The notes: generated by a model from the sequence alone, not told the origin. DNA of 7,480 bases from an uncultured Altererythrobacter sp. (GCA_946885545.1 CAMPGP010000100.1:1-7480); one strand, 5' to 3'; positions 1 to 6,456 are shown, counted from the first letter of the stretch. Translations and numbers: made by a program.

Positions 1-888
1 CTTGTCCTTGGCGGCCTCGGCGATCTTCTCGACCAGGCCCGACTTGCCGACCTGATAGGGGATCGAGGTAAGAACGATCGACTGGCGACCGTCGGACTTG
101 GCTCCGCGCGTCGACTCGATGTCATGGCGGCAGCGCATCAAAACGGAGCCGCGGCCCGTGGTGTAGGCGGCCTTCGCTCCGGACTGGCCGAGGATCAGAG
201 GGGCGGTCGGGAAATCGGGACCGGGAATGATCGCGATCAGTTCTTCGGTCGTGATGCCGGGATCTTCGATGAAGGCCAAACAGCCGTCGATCACTTCGCC
301 GAGATTGTGCGGCGGAATGTTAGTCGCCATGCCGACCGCGATGCCGCCCGCGCCGTTGACCAGCAGATTGGGGAACCGGGCGGGAAGGACCGTCGGCTCC
401 TTGCGGGAGCCGTCGTAGTTGTCGGCGAAGTCGACCGTATCCTTGTCGAGATCGTCGAGCAGGCTGTTGGCGACCTTCGCCAGCCGCGCCTCGGTGTAAC
501 GCATCGAGGCCGGCGGATCGGGGTCCATCGAGCCGAAGTTGCCCTGGCCATCGATCAGCGGGACGCGCATCGACCAACTCTGCGTCATCCGCGCGAGCGC
601 GTCGTAGATCGCGCTGTCGCCGTGGGGGTGGTAGTTACCCATCACGTCGCCGACGATCTTGGCGCTCTTGCGATAGGGACGCCCGGCGACGAAGCCGCCT
701 TCCTGGCTGGCGAACAGGATGCGGCGATGGACGGGCTTGAGGCCGTCGCGCACGTCGGGCAGCGCGCGGCTCACGATCACGCTCATCGCGTAATCGAGAT
801 AACTCGTCTTCATCTCGTCGACGATGTCGACCCGGTCGAAGTCACCCATCGGGGCGGGCGGGGCAAGAGTATCGGTGTCGTCGCTCAA
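1..888 (-). CDS. gyrA: DNA gyrase subunit A, N-terminal part (gene continues off the left edge)
   Basis: GyrA is the DNA-cleaving subunit of the type II topoisomerase that introduces negative supercoils, working with GyrB as an A2B2 complex. The first 296 residues are visible, covering the start of the winged-helix breakage-reunion domain. Seen directly: a KPVHRRILF motif at about residues 51-59, the [19 protein letters not shown] stretch at 63-81, [10 protein letters not shown] at 87-96, and MRYTEARL at 129-136 with the catalytic tyrosine at Y131. The quinolone-resistance-determining positions equivalent to E. coli S83 and D87 are S92 and D96, the drug-sensitive type. The start is assigned to TTG at 886-888, giving [13 protein letters not shown] before [13 protein letters not shown]; a purine-rich AGAAG lies just upstream. 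An internal ATG (Met14) is the alternative, but the upstream residues read as a normal GyrA leader. ParC is less likely because the sequence around the catalytic tyrosine is GyrA-like. The C-terminal beta-pinwheel is outside the window. Confidence 0.96.
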   Translation of the reverse strand, partial: MSDDTDTLAPPAPMGDFDRVDIVDEMKTSYLDYAMSVIVSRALPDVRDGLKPVHRRILFASQEGGFVAGRPYRKSAKIVGDVMGNYHPHGDSAIYDALARMTQSWSMRVPLIDGQGNFGSMDPDPPASMRYTEARLAKVANSLLDDLDKDTVDFADNYDGSRKEPTVLPARFPNLLVNGAGGIAVGMATNIPPHNLGEVIDGCLAFIEDPGITTEELIAIIPGPDFPTAPLILGQSGAKAAYTTGRGSVLMRCRHDIESTRGAKSDGRQSIVLTSIPYQVGKSGLVEKIAEAAKDK

Positions 889-1162
889 CGGACTTCTTTT
901 CTGTCGTTCTGTTGCCTGGGGAACTGTGCGCCGAGCCTAGGCCAATCGCGAGGGAATCGCCACACGAACCGGCCCCACATGGGGGCTGGCCGTCGCTTTT
1001 TCCACATTTCCGGCGCGAGCCGTCCTAAGCGACGCCGTACAGGGCATTCAAAGCCCGTTCAGCACGTTTTCCCTAGAAGCGATTGCAATGAACCCCCCGA
1101 AGCGGCACTAGCCGCCCACCTTTCCAGCCTCAATGGCGTACACGATAATGGGAGATACCCAG
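889..1162. other. Divergent spacer between gyrA and the exported TPR gene
   Basis: These 274 bases must hold the promoters of both divergent genes, but I could not pick out a -35/-10 pair with confidence on either strand, which is common for high-GC alphaproteobacteria. Two items are visible. One is a short hairpin, GCCCC/GGGGC around an ACAT loop with one bulged G, at 972-986. The other is TTTTCCACA at 998-1006, one mismatch from the DnaA-box consensus TTATCCACA. No convincing gene lies in it: an in-frame ATG at 1133 extends the TPR reading frame but lacks a ribosome binding site. Confidence 0.6.
1150..1154 (+). promoter_or_regulatory. Shine-Dalgarno site deciding the TPR gene start
   Basis: GGGAG lies 8 bases before the ATG at 1163. 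No comparable purine-rich site precedes the upstream in-frame ATG at 1133, so this site favours 1163. The 1163 start also puts a basic signal-peptide n-region right at the N-terminus. Confidence 0.75.
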
Positions 1163-2506
1163 ATGTTCTCTTTCGTCCGCTCTCCGAAAGCGCGCGCCCG
1201 TCGCGCCGGATCGCACCTCGCGCTCGCTCTCGCGCTCGTCTCTGCCGGTGGCATCGGCGCGGTCGCGCTCGAAGCGCCCGCCCACGCCCAGAAGAAGAAG
1301 AACGAGGAAGAGGCCCCCAAGGCCAATTATTCCAAGGGCTTCGTCGAGGTCTATCAGCCGCTTGCCGCGCGTATCCAGGCCAAGGAAGATCCGGCCGCAC
1401 TCAAGGCCGCACTTCCTGCGATGACCGCCGCGGCCGAGACCGATGACGACAAGTTCGTCGCCGGTCAGGCGACGTACTCGGTCGGCCTGGCTGCCAAGGA
1501 CCTGCCGCTCCAGCGTCAGGGCATCGAAATGATGCTCGACAGCGGCAAGGTTCCTGCCGAGCAACAGGGCCTCAACCTCTTCGCGGCGGGCCAGCTCGCG
1601 TTCCAGGCCGAGGACTGGGCCGCGGCACGCAGCCGGTTCGAGCAGGCGATCGCCGCGGGTTACGACGACCCGAACGCACAGGGTCTGCTGGCCGAATCCT
1701 ATTTCTCGGAAGAGAACTACGCTGCGGGCCTCGCGAGCCTGAAGCAGGCAATCGACGCGCAGGCCGCCGCCGGGGCTCCGATCGACGAATCGTGGATTCA
1801 GCGCGGGTTCGCCGTGTCGTACAACAATCAGTTGGCCGATCAGGCAGCGCAGTTCGCCGAACTCTACGTCACCCATTATCCCTCGAGCGACATCTGGGGC
1901 GATGCGATCGCCGTCCAGCGCAGCTTCTATGACTACGACGATAATGCGATTCTCGATATTCTGCGCCTGGCCGATCGCACCGACAGCCTGCGCACCGAGC
2001 GCGATTATATCGATTACATCTCGGCAGCTGACGCGCGTCGCCTGCCGGGTGAGGTCGGCCGTATCGTGAACAAGGGTCTCGCCGCGAACCTGCTCAAGGC
2101 GGACGACGTGCTGGTCGCAGAAGCGAAGACGACGTCGGAGGCCCAATCCGGGCCTGCGCGCGAGGATCTTCCCGAACTCGAGCGTGATGCCCGCGCTTCG
2201 GCGAGTGGTGCATTGGCGGCATCGGCAGCCGGCGACATGTATCTCAACTTCGGCAATGCCGCGAAGGCCGCCGAAATGTACGAGCTGGCGCTGACCAAGT
2301 CTGACGTCGACACCGCGCGCGTGCTGACGCGTCTCGGTATCGCGCAGGTCGATCTTGGCCAGTTCGCCGAGGCGAAGGCGACCTTCGGGAGGATCCAGGG
2401 CCCGCGCGCGCCGATCGCGAACCTGTGGTCGATCTATGCCGATGCGCAGGCCTCGGGCGGGACCACCGCCACGACCACCGCGGCGGCCGACACTCCGGCA
2501 CAGTAG
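1163..2506 (+). CDS. Exported tetratricopeptide-repeat protein of unknown function
   Basis: This 447-residue protein has a clear Sec signal peptide: basic n-region (RSPKARARR, residues 6-14), a hydrophobic Ala/Leu core at about 19-36, and a likely signal peptidase I cut after AHA at 40-42, leaving a mature start QKKKNEEE. It is therefore probably periplasmic. TPR-like helix pairs are visible at about 135-204, with Ala/Gly-rich A-helices and AARSRFEQAI and AAGLASLKQAI B-helices. More occur at about 349-418, with AAEMYELALTK and LGQFAEAKATFGRI. The middle (about 205-345) is helical but diverged. The tail, about 431-447, is a low-complexity Thr/Ala run. TPRs mediate protein-protein contacts, so a scaffold or envelope-assembly role is possible, but I do not recognise a named family and no catalytic motif is visible. 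It is transcribed away from gyrA, appears monocistronic, and ends at the 2530-2561 terminator. A longer start at 1133 would add ten residues and bury the signal peptide. Confidence 0.88.
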   Translation: MFSFVRSPKARARRAGSHLALALALVSAGGIGAVALEAPAHAQKKKNEEEAPKANYSKGFVEVYQPLAARIQAKEDPAALKAALPAMTAAAETDDDKFVAGQATYSVGLAAKDLPLQRQGIEMMLDSGKVPAEQQGLNLFAAGQLAFQAEDWAAARSRFEQAIAAGYDDPNAQGLLAESYFSEENYAAGLASLKQAIDAQAAAGAPIDESWIQRGFAVSYNNQLADQAAQFAELYVTHYPSSDIWGDAIAVQRSFYDYDDNAILDILRLADRTDSLRTERDYIDYISAADARRLPGEVGRIVNKGLAANLLKADDVLVAEAKTTSEAQSGPAREDLPELERDARASASGALAASAAGDMYLNFGNAAKAAEMYELALTKSDVDTARVLTRLGIAQVDLGQFAEAKATFGRIQGPRAPIANLWSIYADAQASGGTTATTTAAADTPAQ

Positions 2507-2529
2507 TTCTCCACCGAGACCAATGAAAA

Positions 2530-2561
2530 GGGGCGCGACCTTGCGGTTCGCGCCCCTTTTT
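2530..2561. terminator. Bidirectional Rho-independent terminator between convergent genes
   Basis: A perfect 9-bp GC-rich stem, GGGGCGCGA at 2530-2538 and TCGCGCCCC at 2548-2556, encloses a 9-base loop. It is followed by TTTTT on the plus strand (2557-2561) and flanked on the other side by AAAA (2526-2529), which gives a U-run for minus-strand transcripts too. It begins 24 bases after the TPR gene stop and lies 20 bases beyond the NYN gene stop, so it probably ends both transcripts. Confidence 0.9.
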
Positions 2562-2580
2562 CGTGCCGCGCGGTTTCGCG

Positions 2581-3309
2581 TCAGCGAAGGCGCTTGACCC
2601 AGACCTGCCCGCCTTCGCGCCGTTCGACGGCGAAATTCGGGATCGCCTCGATCAAGTCGATGAGCCGGGCATAGCCGTAGTTGCGCGTATCGAAGCTCGA
2701 CCTGTTGCCCGCGCGCTGACCGATTTCGGAGACCTTGGCGAACCCCTTCTCGTCGCGCTTGCTGGCGTTGTAGGCTTCGAACAGCAGGTGCAGCACATCG
2801 TCGTCGAGCGTGCCCTTTGCGGCACTTGCAGACTTCGCGCCGTTCGCGCGTTCTTCCTTTTCCGCCCGGATCAGCGCTTCCACGTCGATGAAGCGGGTGC
2901 AGGCCTGGCGGAAGGCTTCGGGCGTCTTGGCGCTGCCGAAGCCGTAGACCGGATAACCATCCTGGCGAATGCGCATGGCGAGCGGCATGAAATCGCTGTC
3001 GCTGCTCATGATCCCGAAACCGTGCACGCGCCCGCGATACATCAGGTCCATCGCGTCGATCGTCATCTTCATGTCGGTGGCGTTCTTGCCCTTGGTCATG
3101 TCGAACTGTTGCTGCGGTTCGATACCGTAGCGATGGACGAGGTCGGCCCAGCTCTTGAGCGCGGGCTTGCGCCAGTTGCCATAGGCGCGGCGAATGTTGA
3201 CCTGCCCCAGTTCGGCCAGGACGGTCAGGACCGGGTCGATTCCCGCCGGGCTGGCGTTGTCGGAATCGATCAGGAGGGCGATGTTCTTGTGTTGGAGCTC
3301 GTCGGACAT
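2581..3309 (-). CDS. NYN-domain (LabA/DUF88-like) putative ribonuclease with C-terminal LOTUS/OST-HTH-like domain
   Basis: This 242-residue, probably cytoplasmic protein begins with a PIN-like NYN fold at about residues 8-143. The acidic metal-site motifs are in place: ALLIDSDN (D15, D17), KNATDMKMTIDAMD (D79, D85) and GIMSSDSDF (D104, D106). A charged, Ala-rich linker (about 144-167) joins a second globular segment at about 168-242 (LHLLFEAY, FAKVSEIGQRAG, GYARLIDLIEAIP, WVKRLR). That segment reads as a LOTUS/OST-HTH winged helix, a predicted RNA-binding module often fused to NYN domains. By family, it is likely a metal-dependent RNase or RNA-processing enzyme; substrate unknown. It lies 40 bases downstream of the carbonic anhydrase stop on the same strand and is probably cotranscribed with it. 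An in-frame TAG three codons upstream (3316-3318) fixes the ATG at 3307-3309 as the start, although no Shine-Dalgarno site is visible and a hairpin abuts it. The domain calls are by eye. Confidence 0.92.
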   Translation of the reverse strand: MSDELQHKNIALLIDSDNASPAGIDPVLTVLAELGQVNIRRAYGNWRKPALKSWADLVHRYGIEPQQQFDMTKGKNATDMKMTIDAMDLMYRGRVHGFGIMSSDSDFMPLAMRIRQDGYPVYGFGSAKTPEAFRQACTRFIDVEALIRAEKEERANGAKSASAAKGTLDDDVLHLLFEAYNASKRDEKGFAKVSEIGQRAGNRSSFDTRNYGYARLIDLIEAIPNFAVERREGGQVWVKRLR

Positions 3310-3329
3310 GCGCGCCTACATGGGCGCGC
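3310..3329 (-). repeat. Inverted repeat abutting the NYN gene start codon
   Basis: GCGCGCC at 3310-3316 and GGCGCGC at 3323-3329 form a perfect 7-bp GC stem with a 6-base loop. In the minus-strand mRNA the stem ends at the base just before the ATG, where a ribosome binding site would sit. There is no U-run, so it is not a standard terminator for the upstream gene. A role in holding down translation is possible but is inference; chance is also possible in GC-rich sequence. Confidence 0.55.
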
Positions 3330-3349
3330 GAGGAGGGCGCGGCAAGCGC

Positions 3350-3988
3350 TTACTCGGCAGGGACGAATTCGCCGGTGGTTTCGTCGAGAAGGTGGAGCAC
3401 GCCGTCGGAAATGGCAAAGAACGCACCATGCAACTTGAGGCTTCCGTTCGCCTCCTTCTCCTGAACGCAGGGGAAGGTCCGGAGGTTGGCAAGACTGACC
3501 TTGACCGCGGCCTGTTCCATCGCGCGCTCGGCAGTGCGGCCCTCGGTACCGAGCTCGGCCGCGATCGGGTCGCGCACATCGTCCAGCATCGCGATCCAGT
3601 TGGCGATGAAGCCGCCCCGGCCGGGTTCCGTGCCGTGCAGGTCCTGCGTCAGCGCCGCCTTGCAGCCGCCGCACAGCCCATGCCCCATGACCACGATCTC
3701 GCGGACGTTGAGGAACTGCACCGCGAACTCGAGCGCCGCGGAAACGCCGTGGTTGCCCGGCGTCGTCTCGAACGGCGGCACCATCGCGGCGACGTTGCGG
3801 ACGACGAAGATTTCGCCCGGATCGGCATCGAATATCTGCGTCGGATCGACCCGGCTGTCCGAGCAGGCGATCACCATGACCTGCGGAGCCTGTCCCTCGG
3901 CCAGTTCGCTCCAGCGTTCGCGCTGGGTGGACCATGCGCCCGTGCGGAAGTTGCGGTAGCCGTCGATCAGGTCTGCAAAGCTCTTCAT
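3350..3988 (-). CDS. Beta-class carbonic anhydrase, plant-type clade
   Basis: This is a 212-residue zinc enzyme that interconverts CO2 and bicarbonate, supplying bicarbonate for carboxylases and helping pH balance; cytoplasmic, with no signal peptide. The beta-class hallmarks are complete: ACSDSRVDP with zinc ligand C42 and the D44-R46 dyad, and GHGLCGGC with zinc ligands H103 and C106. The VRNVAAMVPPFE segment (63-74) and the GVSAALEFAVQFL helix (81-93) resemble the plant-type subgroup of this class. The length is normal for the family. The start is ATG at 3986-3988, supported by TGGAG (plus-strand CTCCA at 3994-3998) five bases upstream; a longer frame to 4075 would run into lipA and has an untypical Arg-rich leader. 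The gene is divergent from lipA, and the NYN gene follows 40 bases after its TAA stop. In other genomes such genes are called can or cynT; nothing here (no cyanase, no SulP transporter) selects one name. Confidence 0.95.
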   Translation of the reverse strand: MKSFADLIDGYRNFRTGAWSTQRERWSELAEGQAPQVMVIACSDSRVDPTQIFDADPGEIFVVRNVAAMVPPFETTPGNHGVSAALEFAVQFLNVREIVVMGHGLCGGCKAALTQDLHGTEPGRGGFIANWIAMLDDVRDPIAAELGTEGRTAERAMEQAAVKVSLANLRTFPCVQEKEANGSLKLHGAFFAISDGVLHLLDETTGEFVPAE

Positions 3989-4044
3989 GCGCGCTCCAAT
4001 GCCGTGCCGGGAAAGGGCTGGCAAGACCGGTTCGCGGGCACTAG
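3989..4044. promoter_or_regulatory. Short divergent control region between carbonic anhydrase and lipA
   Basis: These 56 bases separate the two divergent start codons, so both promoters must be packed here or lie inside the opposite gene. Besides the ribosome binding site for the carbonic anhydrase gene I see no convincing promoter hexamers or operator. An in-frame TAG at 4042-4044 directly precedes the lipA ATG. Confidence 0.45.
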
Positions 4045-4995
4045 ATGGACCGCATGAACGACCTCTCCTCCGCACCTGCGCCCGAAGCTGCGCGCCCCGA
4101 GCGGCAGCGCAAGCCCGACTGGATCCGCGTGAAGGCCCCCGTCAGCAAGGGCTACCACGAAACGCGCCAGCTGATGCGCGACCTCAGCCTCAACACGGTG
4201 TGCGAGGAAGCGGCCTGTCCGAACATTGGCGAATGCTGGACCAAGAAACACGCAACAGTGATGATCCTGGGTGACGTGTGCACGCGCGCCTGCGCGTTCT
4301 GCAACGTCAAGACCGGCATGCCGCGCATGGTCGATCCGATGGAGCCGGAGAACGTGGCGATCGCTGCGGGCCAGATGGGCCTGAAGCACATCGTCATCAC
4401 CAGCGTCGACCGCGACGACCTGCCCGACGGCGGCGCGAGCCAGTTCGTCAAGGTGATCAAGGCGCTGCGGCGCGAGACGCCCGACACCACGATCGAGATC
4501 CTCACGCCGGATTTCCGCAACAAGATGCGGCCCGCGGTTGAGGCGATTTGCGAAGCCGGGCCCGACGTTTACAACCACAACCTCGAAACCGTGCCACGAC
4601 TCTATCCGACCATCCGGCCGGGCGCGCGCTACTACGCATCGCTGCGCCTGCTGGAAGAGGTCAAGGCGCACGATCCGCTGATCTTCACCAAGTCGGGCAT
4701 CATGCTCGGGCTCGGCGAGCAGCGGCTCGAAGTGCACCAGGTGATGGACGACATGCGCAGCGCGGACGTCGATTTCATCACCATGGGCCAGTATCTCCAG
4801 CCGACCCCGCGCCATGCCAAGGTCGAGGATTTCGTGACGCCCAAGGCGTTCGCCGCCTACGGTTCGATCGCGCGCGCCAAGGGATTCCTTCAGGTCGCCT
4901 CGAGCCCGCTGACCCGGTCGAGCTATCACGCTGGTGACGATTTCGCGGAAATGAAGGCTGCGCGCGAGGCGAAGCTCGCCAAGCAGCAGGCCTGA
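4045..4995 (+). CDS. lipA: Lipoyl synthase (radical SAM)
   Basis: LipA inserts two sulfur atoms into protein-bound octanoyl groups, making the lipoyl cofactor of pyruvate and 2-oxoglutarate dehydrogenases and the glycine cleavage system. The 316-residue protein has both iron-sulfur cluster sites: the auxiliary cluster motif with C53, C58 and C64 ([13 protein letters not shown]) and the radical-SAM CxxxCxxC with C79, C83 and C86 (CTRACAFC). The C-terminal [10 protein letters not shown] motif (291-300) carries the conserved serine known to ligate the auxiliary cluster. [12 protein letters not shown] and YNHNLETV are further lipoyl synthase signatures. All key residues are present and the length is normal. 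The start is ATG 4045; the frame is closed by TAG just upstream. ATG 4054 (MNDLSS) is a fair alternative, since neither has a strong Shine-Dalgarno site. The stop overlaps the start of the next gene as TGATG, implying coupled translation. lipB is not in the window. Confidence 0.98.
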   Translation: MDRMNDLSSAPAPEAARPERQRKPDWIRVKAPVSKGYHETRQLMRDLSLNTVCEEAACPNIGECWTKKHATVMILGDVCTRACAFCNVKTGMPRMVDPMEPENVAIAAGQMGLKHIVITSVDRDDLPDGGASQFVKVIKALRRETPDTTIEILTPDFRNKMRPAVEAICEAGPDVYNHNLETVPRLYPTIRPGARYYASLRLLEEVKAHDPLIFTKSGIMLGLGEQRLEVHQVMDDMRSADVDFITMGQYLQPTPRHAKVEDFVTPKAFAAYGSIARAKGFLQVASSPLTRSSYHAGDDFAEMKAAREAKLAKQQA

Positions 4996-5456
4996 TGCCC
5001 GGCATCCGCGAGAGCCGCACGGTCCCCTACAGCGCCGAACAGATGTTCGACCTCGTGGCTGACGTCGCGCGCTACAAGGAATTCCTGCCCTGGGTGATCG
5101 CCACCCGCGTGCGCTCGAACAGCGAGACCGAGATGGTCGCCGACATGGTCGTTGGCTTCAAGAGCTTGCGCGAGAGCTTCACTTCGAAGGTGAGCAAGCG
5201 CCGGCCGGAGATGATCGACGTGATCTACGTCGATGGCCCGCTGCGCGATCTCGACAACGAATGGCATTTCACGGACTTGCCAGAAGGCGGCTGCCGGGTC
5301 GATTTCTCGGTTGAGTTCGCGTTCAAGAACCGGGTGTTCGAAGCGCTAGCGGGCCAGTATTTCGACCGTGCCTTCCGCAAGATGGTCGCCGCTTTCGAAG
5401 CGCGCGCCGAAGCGCTTTACGGCAATAGCAGTTCGAGTGCGCAGAGCGTCGCTTGA
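4995..5456 (+). CDS. COQ10/RatA-family START-domain protein (probable ubiquinone-binding protein)
   Basis: This 153-residue single-domain protein belongs to the polyketide cyclase/START-like lipid-binding fold. The N-terminal pattern SRTVPYSAEQMFDLVADVARY followed by EFLPW (about residues 7-36) is the family hallmark, and the DGPLRDLDNEWHF (about 77-89) and C-terminal FDRAFRKMVAAFEARA helix (about 120-135) complete it. Members are annotated either as COQ10, a ubiquinone-binding chaperone needed for efficient respiration in mitochondria and related bacteria, or as RatA, reported in E. coli as a ribosome-association toxin. The alphaproteobacterial setting and coupling to lipA, with no antitoxin-like ratB neighbour, favour the COQ10 role; this is inference. 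The ATG shares one base with the lipA TGA, so the two are very likely one operon. Its last 40 bases overlap the end of pncC on the opposite strand. No catalytic residues are expected for this fold. Confidence 0.93.
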   Translation: MPGIRESRTVPYSAEQMFDLVADVARYKEFLPWVIATRVRSNSETEMVADMVVGFKSLRESFTSKVSKRRPEMIDVIYVDGPLRDLDNEWHFTDLPEGGCRVDFSVEFAFKNRVFEALAGQYFDRAFRKMVAAFEARAEALYGNSSSSAQSVA

Positions 5457-5917
5457 CGGCGGATTTCGGCGCGGGTCTTCCCGTCGAACGTGCGCAGTTC
5501 GCCTTCGGGATCGCCGGTTTCGCCGCGGGTCACGCGGGCGAACACCACCGTGCCGACGGGTTTGAGGTCGGTTCCGCCGTCAGGGCCGGCGACCCCGCTG
5601 ATCGCGACCGCCACGTCTGCCTGGCTGCGTTCGATCGCGCCTTGCGCCATCGCCCACACGCAAGCGATCGAAACCGCACCGAACGTCTCGATGATCTCGC
5701 TCGAAACCCCGAGCATCTCCATCTTCGACTCGTTCGAATAGGTGACGAAACCCCGGTCGAGCACGCTCGACGATCCGGGGATTTCGGTGAGGGCCGAAGT
5801 GACGAGTCCTCCGGTGCAGCTTTCGGCGAGCGCGACGCGGCGGCACGCGGCACGGTTGGCCTCGACCACTTTCCGCGCGAGCCGCTCGATATCGTCGCAG
5901 AGGATCGCCCCCGTCAC
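5417..5917 (-). CDS. pncC: Stand-alone CinA C-terminal domain, nicotinamide-nucleotide amidohydrolase
   Basis: PncC deamidates nicotinamide mononucleotide to nicotinate mononucleotide, returning it to NAD synthesis. The 166-residue protein is the CinA C-terminal domain alone, matching the size of stand-alone enzymes such as E. coli PncC (YgaD); the N-terminal MoCF-like domain of full CinA is absent. Visible motifs: LAESCTGGLV at 30-39 with S33 as the proposed nucleophile, GFVTYSNESKMEMLGV at 56-71 with conserved Y60 and K65, and ISGVAGPDGGTDLKPVGTV at 106-124. The start is taken as GTG at 5915-5917, two bases after the stop of the preceding gene; a longer frame reaching 6058 would overlap that gene and has an unlikely Arg-rich leader. 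A GAGCGAG stretch is the only weak ribosome site. It is the last gene of the ispDF operon, and its end overlaps the START gene by 40 bases with no terminator visible. Confidence 0.93.
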   Translation of the reverse strand: MTGAILCDDIERLARKVVEANRAACRRVALAESCTGGLVTSALTEIPGSSSVLDRGFVTYSNESKMEMLGVSSEIIETFGAVSIACVWAMAQGAIERSQADVAVAISGVAGPDGGTDLKPVGTVVFARVTRGETGDPEGELRTFDGKTRAEIRRQATLCALELLLP

Positions 5918-5919
5918 AG

Positions 5920-6456
5920 CTACTCGCTCGCGCCGGTAAGGGCCGAGGCGGGGTCCTTGCTGTCGCCTGCGATATCGACGATGAAACCGATCAGCCCGGC
6001 AATGTTGTCGGCGGGCAGCGGATCGAGCAGTTCGAGCCCTCGCTCGACGTCGGAGCACTGGTCGGGCTGGATTTCGGTCGCCGCCATCTGCTGGAGGATC
6101 CCGGTGACGAAGGGTTTGAGTGCCTCGTCGGGCATGCCCGCCACCAGATCAGGCTCGAGCCCCTCGTCGGTGCCGAGCGACAGGAGCGCGCCCTTGGCCT
6201 CGGGCCAGCGGGCGTCCGCGCCTTCCGCGAATTTGGCGGTCAGGCGCTCGGCGTTTTGCGCGACGAAGCCCTCGGGAGAAAGAGTGGCCGAACATCGCGT
6301 GCGGTAGCCCTCGAACAGCGCGGGAAGACCGAATCGGACAGCGCTCGCGATCTCTTCCGGGTCGGCGTTCGACTGGGCTTGCGCCGGCATCGCACCGACG
6401 GTGAGCGAGAGGGCGAGGGAGGCGGCGGCGAGACGGGAAGCGATCATGGGGCGCAT
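5920..6456 (-). CDS. Small exported protein of unknown function between ispDF and pncC
   Basis: I do not recognise this 178-residue protein. It has a clear Sec signal peptide (basic R2/R8, hydrophobic Ala/Leu core at 9-23, PAQA cut site at 24-27), so the mature protein of about 151 residues starting QSNADPEE is probably periplasmic. The mature part is acidic and predicted helical. It has two cysteines, C55 (YRTRCSATL) and C134 (PDQCSDVERG), which could form a disulfide after export. There is no lipobox and no second membrane span; the hydrophobic stretch near 155-165 (NIAGLIGFIVDIAG) is short and lies near the end. Its ATG shares one base with the ispDF stop (TGATG) and is preceded by GGAAAGGA inside the ispDF end; its TAG lies two bases before the pncC GTG. 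This tight packing argues for a real gene. Start at Met4 (6447) is possible. Confidence 0.87.
   Translation of the reverse strand: MRPMIASRLAAASLALSLTVGAMPAQAQSNADPEEIASAVRFGLPALFEGYRTRCSATLSPEGFVAQNAERLTAKFAEGADARWPEAKGALLSLGTDEGLEPDLVAGMPDEALKPFVTGILQQMAATEIQPDQCSDVERGLELLDPLPADNIAGLIGFIVDIAGDSKDPASALTGASE

Noticed and set aside
1047..1079. Possible sigma-70 promoter (TTCAAA ... TAGAAG) for the TPR gene
   Set aside because: The spacing is 21 bases and both hexamers are poor, so it does not meet a reasonable standard.
124..1446. Long plus-strand open frame of about 440 codons over gyrA and the spacer
   Set aside because: It is antisense to the well-conserved gyrA frame, is rich in Arg/His/Asp typical of a GC-bias shadow, and runs on through the spacer into the TPR gene in another frame.
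1130..2146. Long minus-strand open frame of about 338 codons opposite the TPR gene
   Set aside because: Its composition (Arg, Gly and Val rich with no recognisable motif) is that of a shadow; the plus-strand frame has a ribosome site, signal peptide and TPR pattern.
2563..3438. Plus-strand open frame of about 291 codons opposite the NYN gene
   Set aside because: It passes through the spacer into the carbonic anhydrase gene and shows no protein motif, whereas the minus strand has full NYN acidic motifs.
4006..4023. Possible TTGCCA -35 element for the carbonic anhydrase gene
   Set aside because: No acceptable -10 sequence lies 16-18 bases downstream, so a promoter call would be guesswork.
3985..4929. 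Minus-strand open frame of about 314 codons opposite lipA
   Set aside because: lipA is unmistakable from its cysteine motifs; the opposite frame is a third-position GC shadow.
4995..5456. A type II toxin-antitoxin module based on a RatA-family label
   Set aside because: No antitoxin-sized partner is adjacent; the neighbours are lipA upstream and pncC on the opposite strand, so a two-gene module is not supported.
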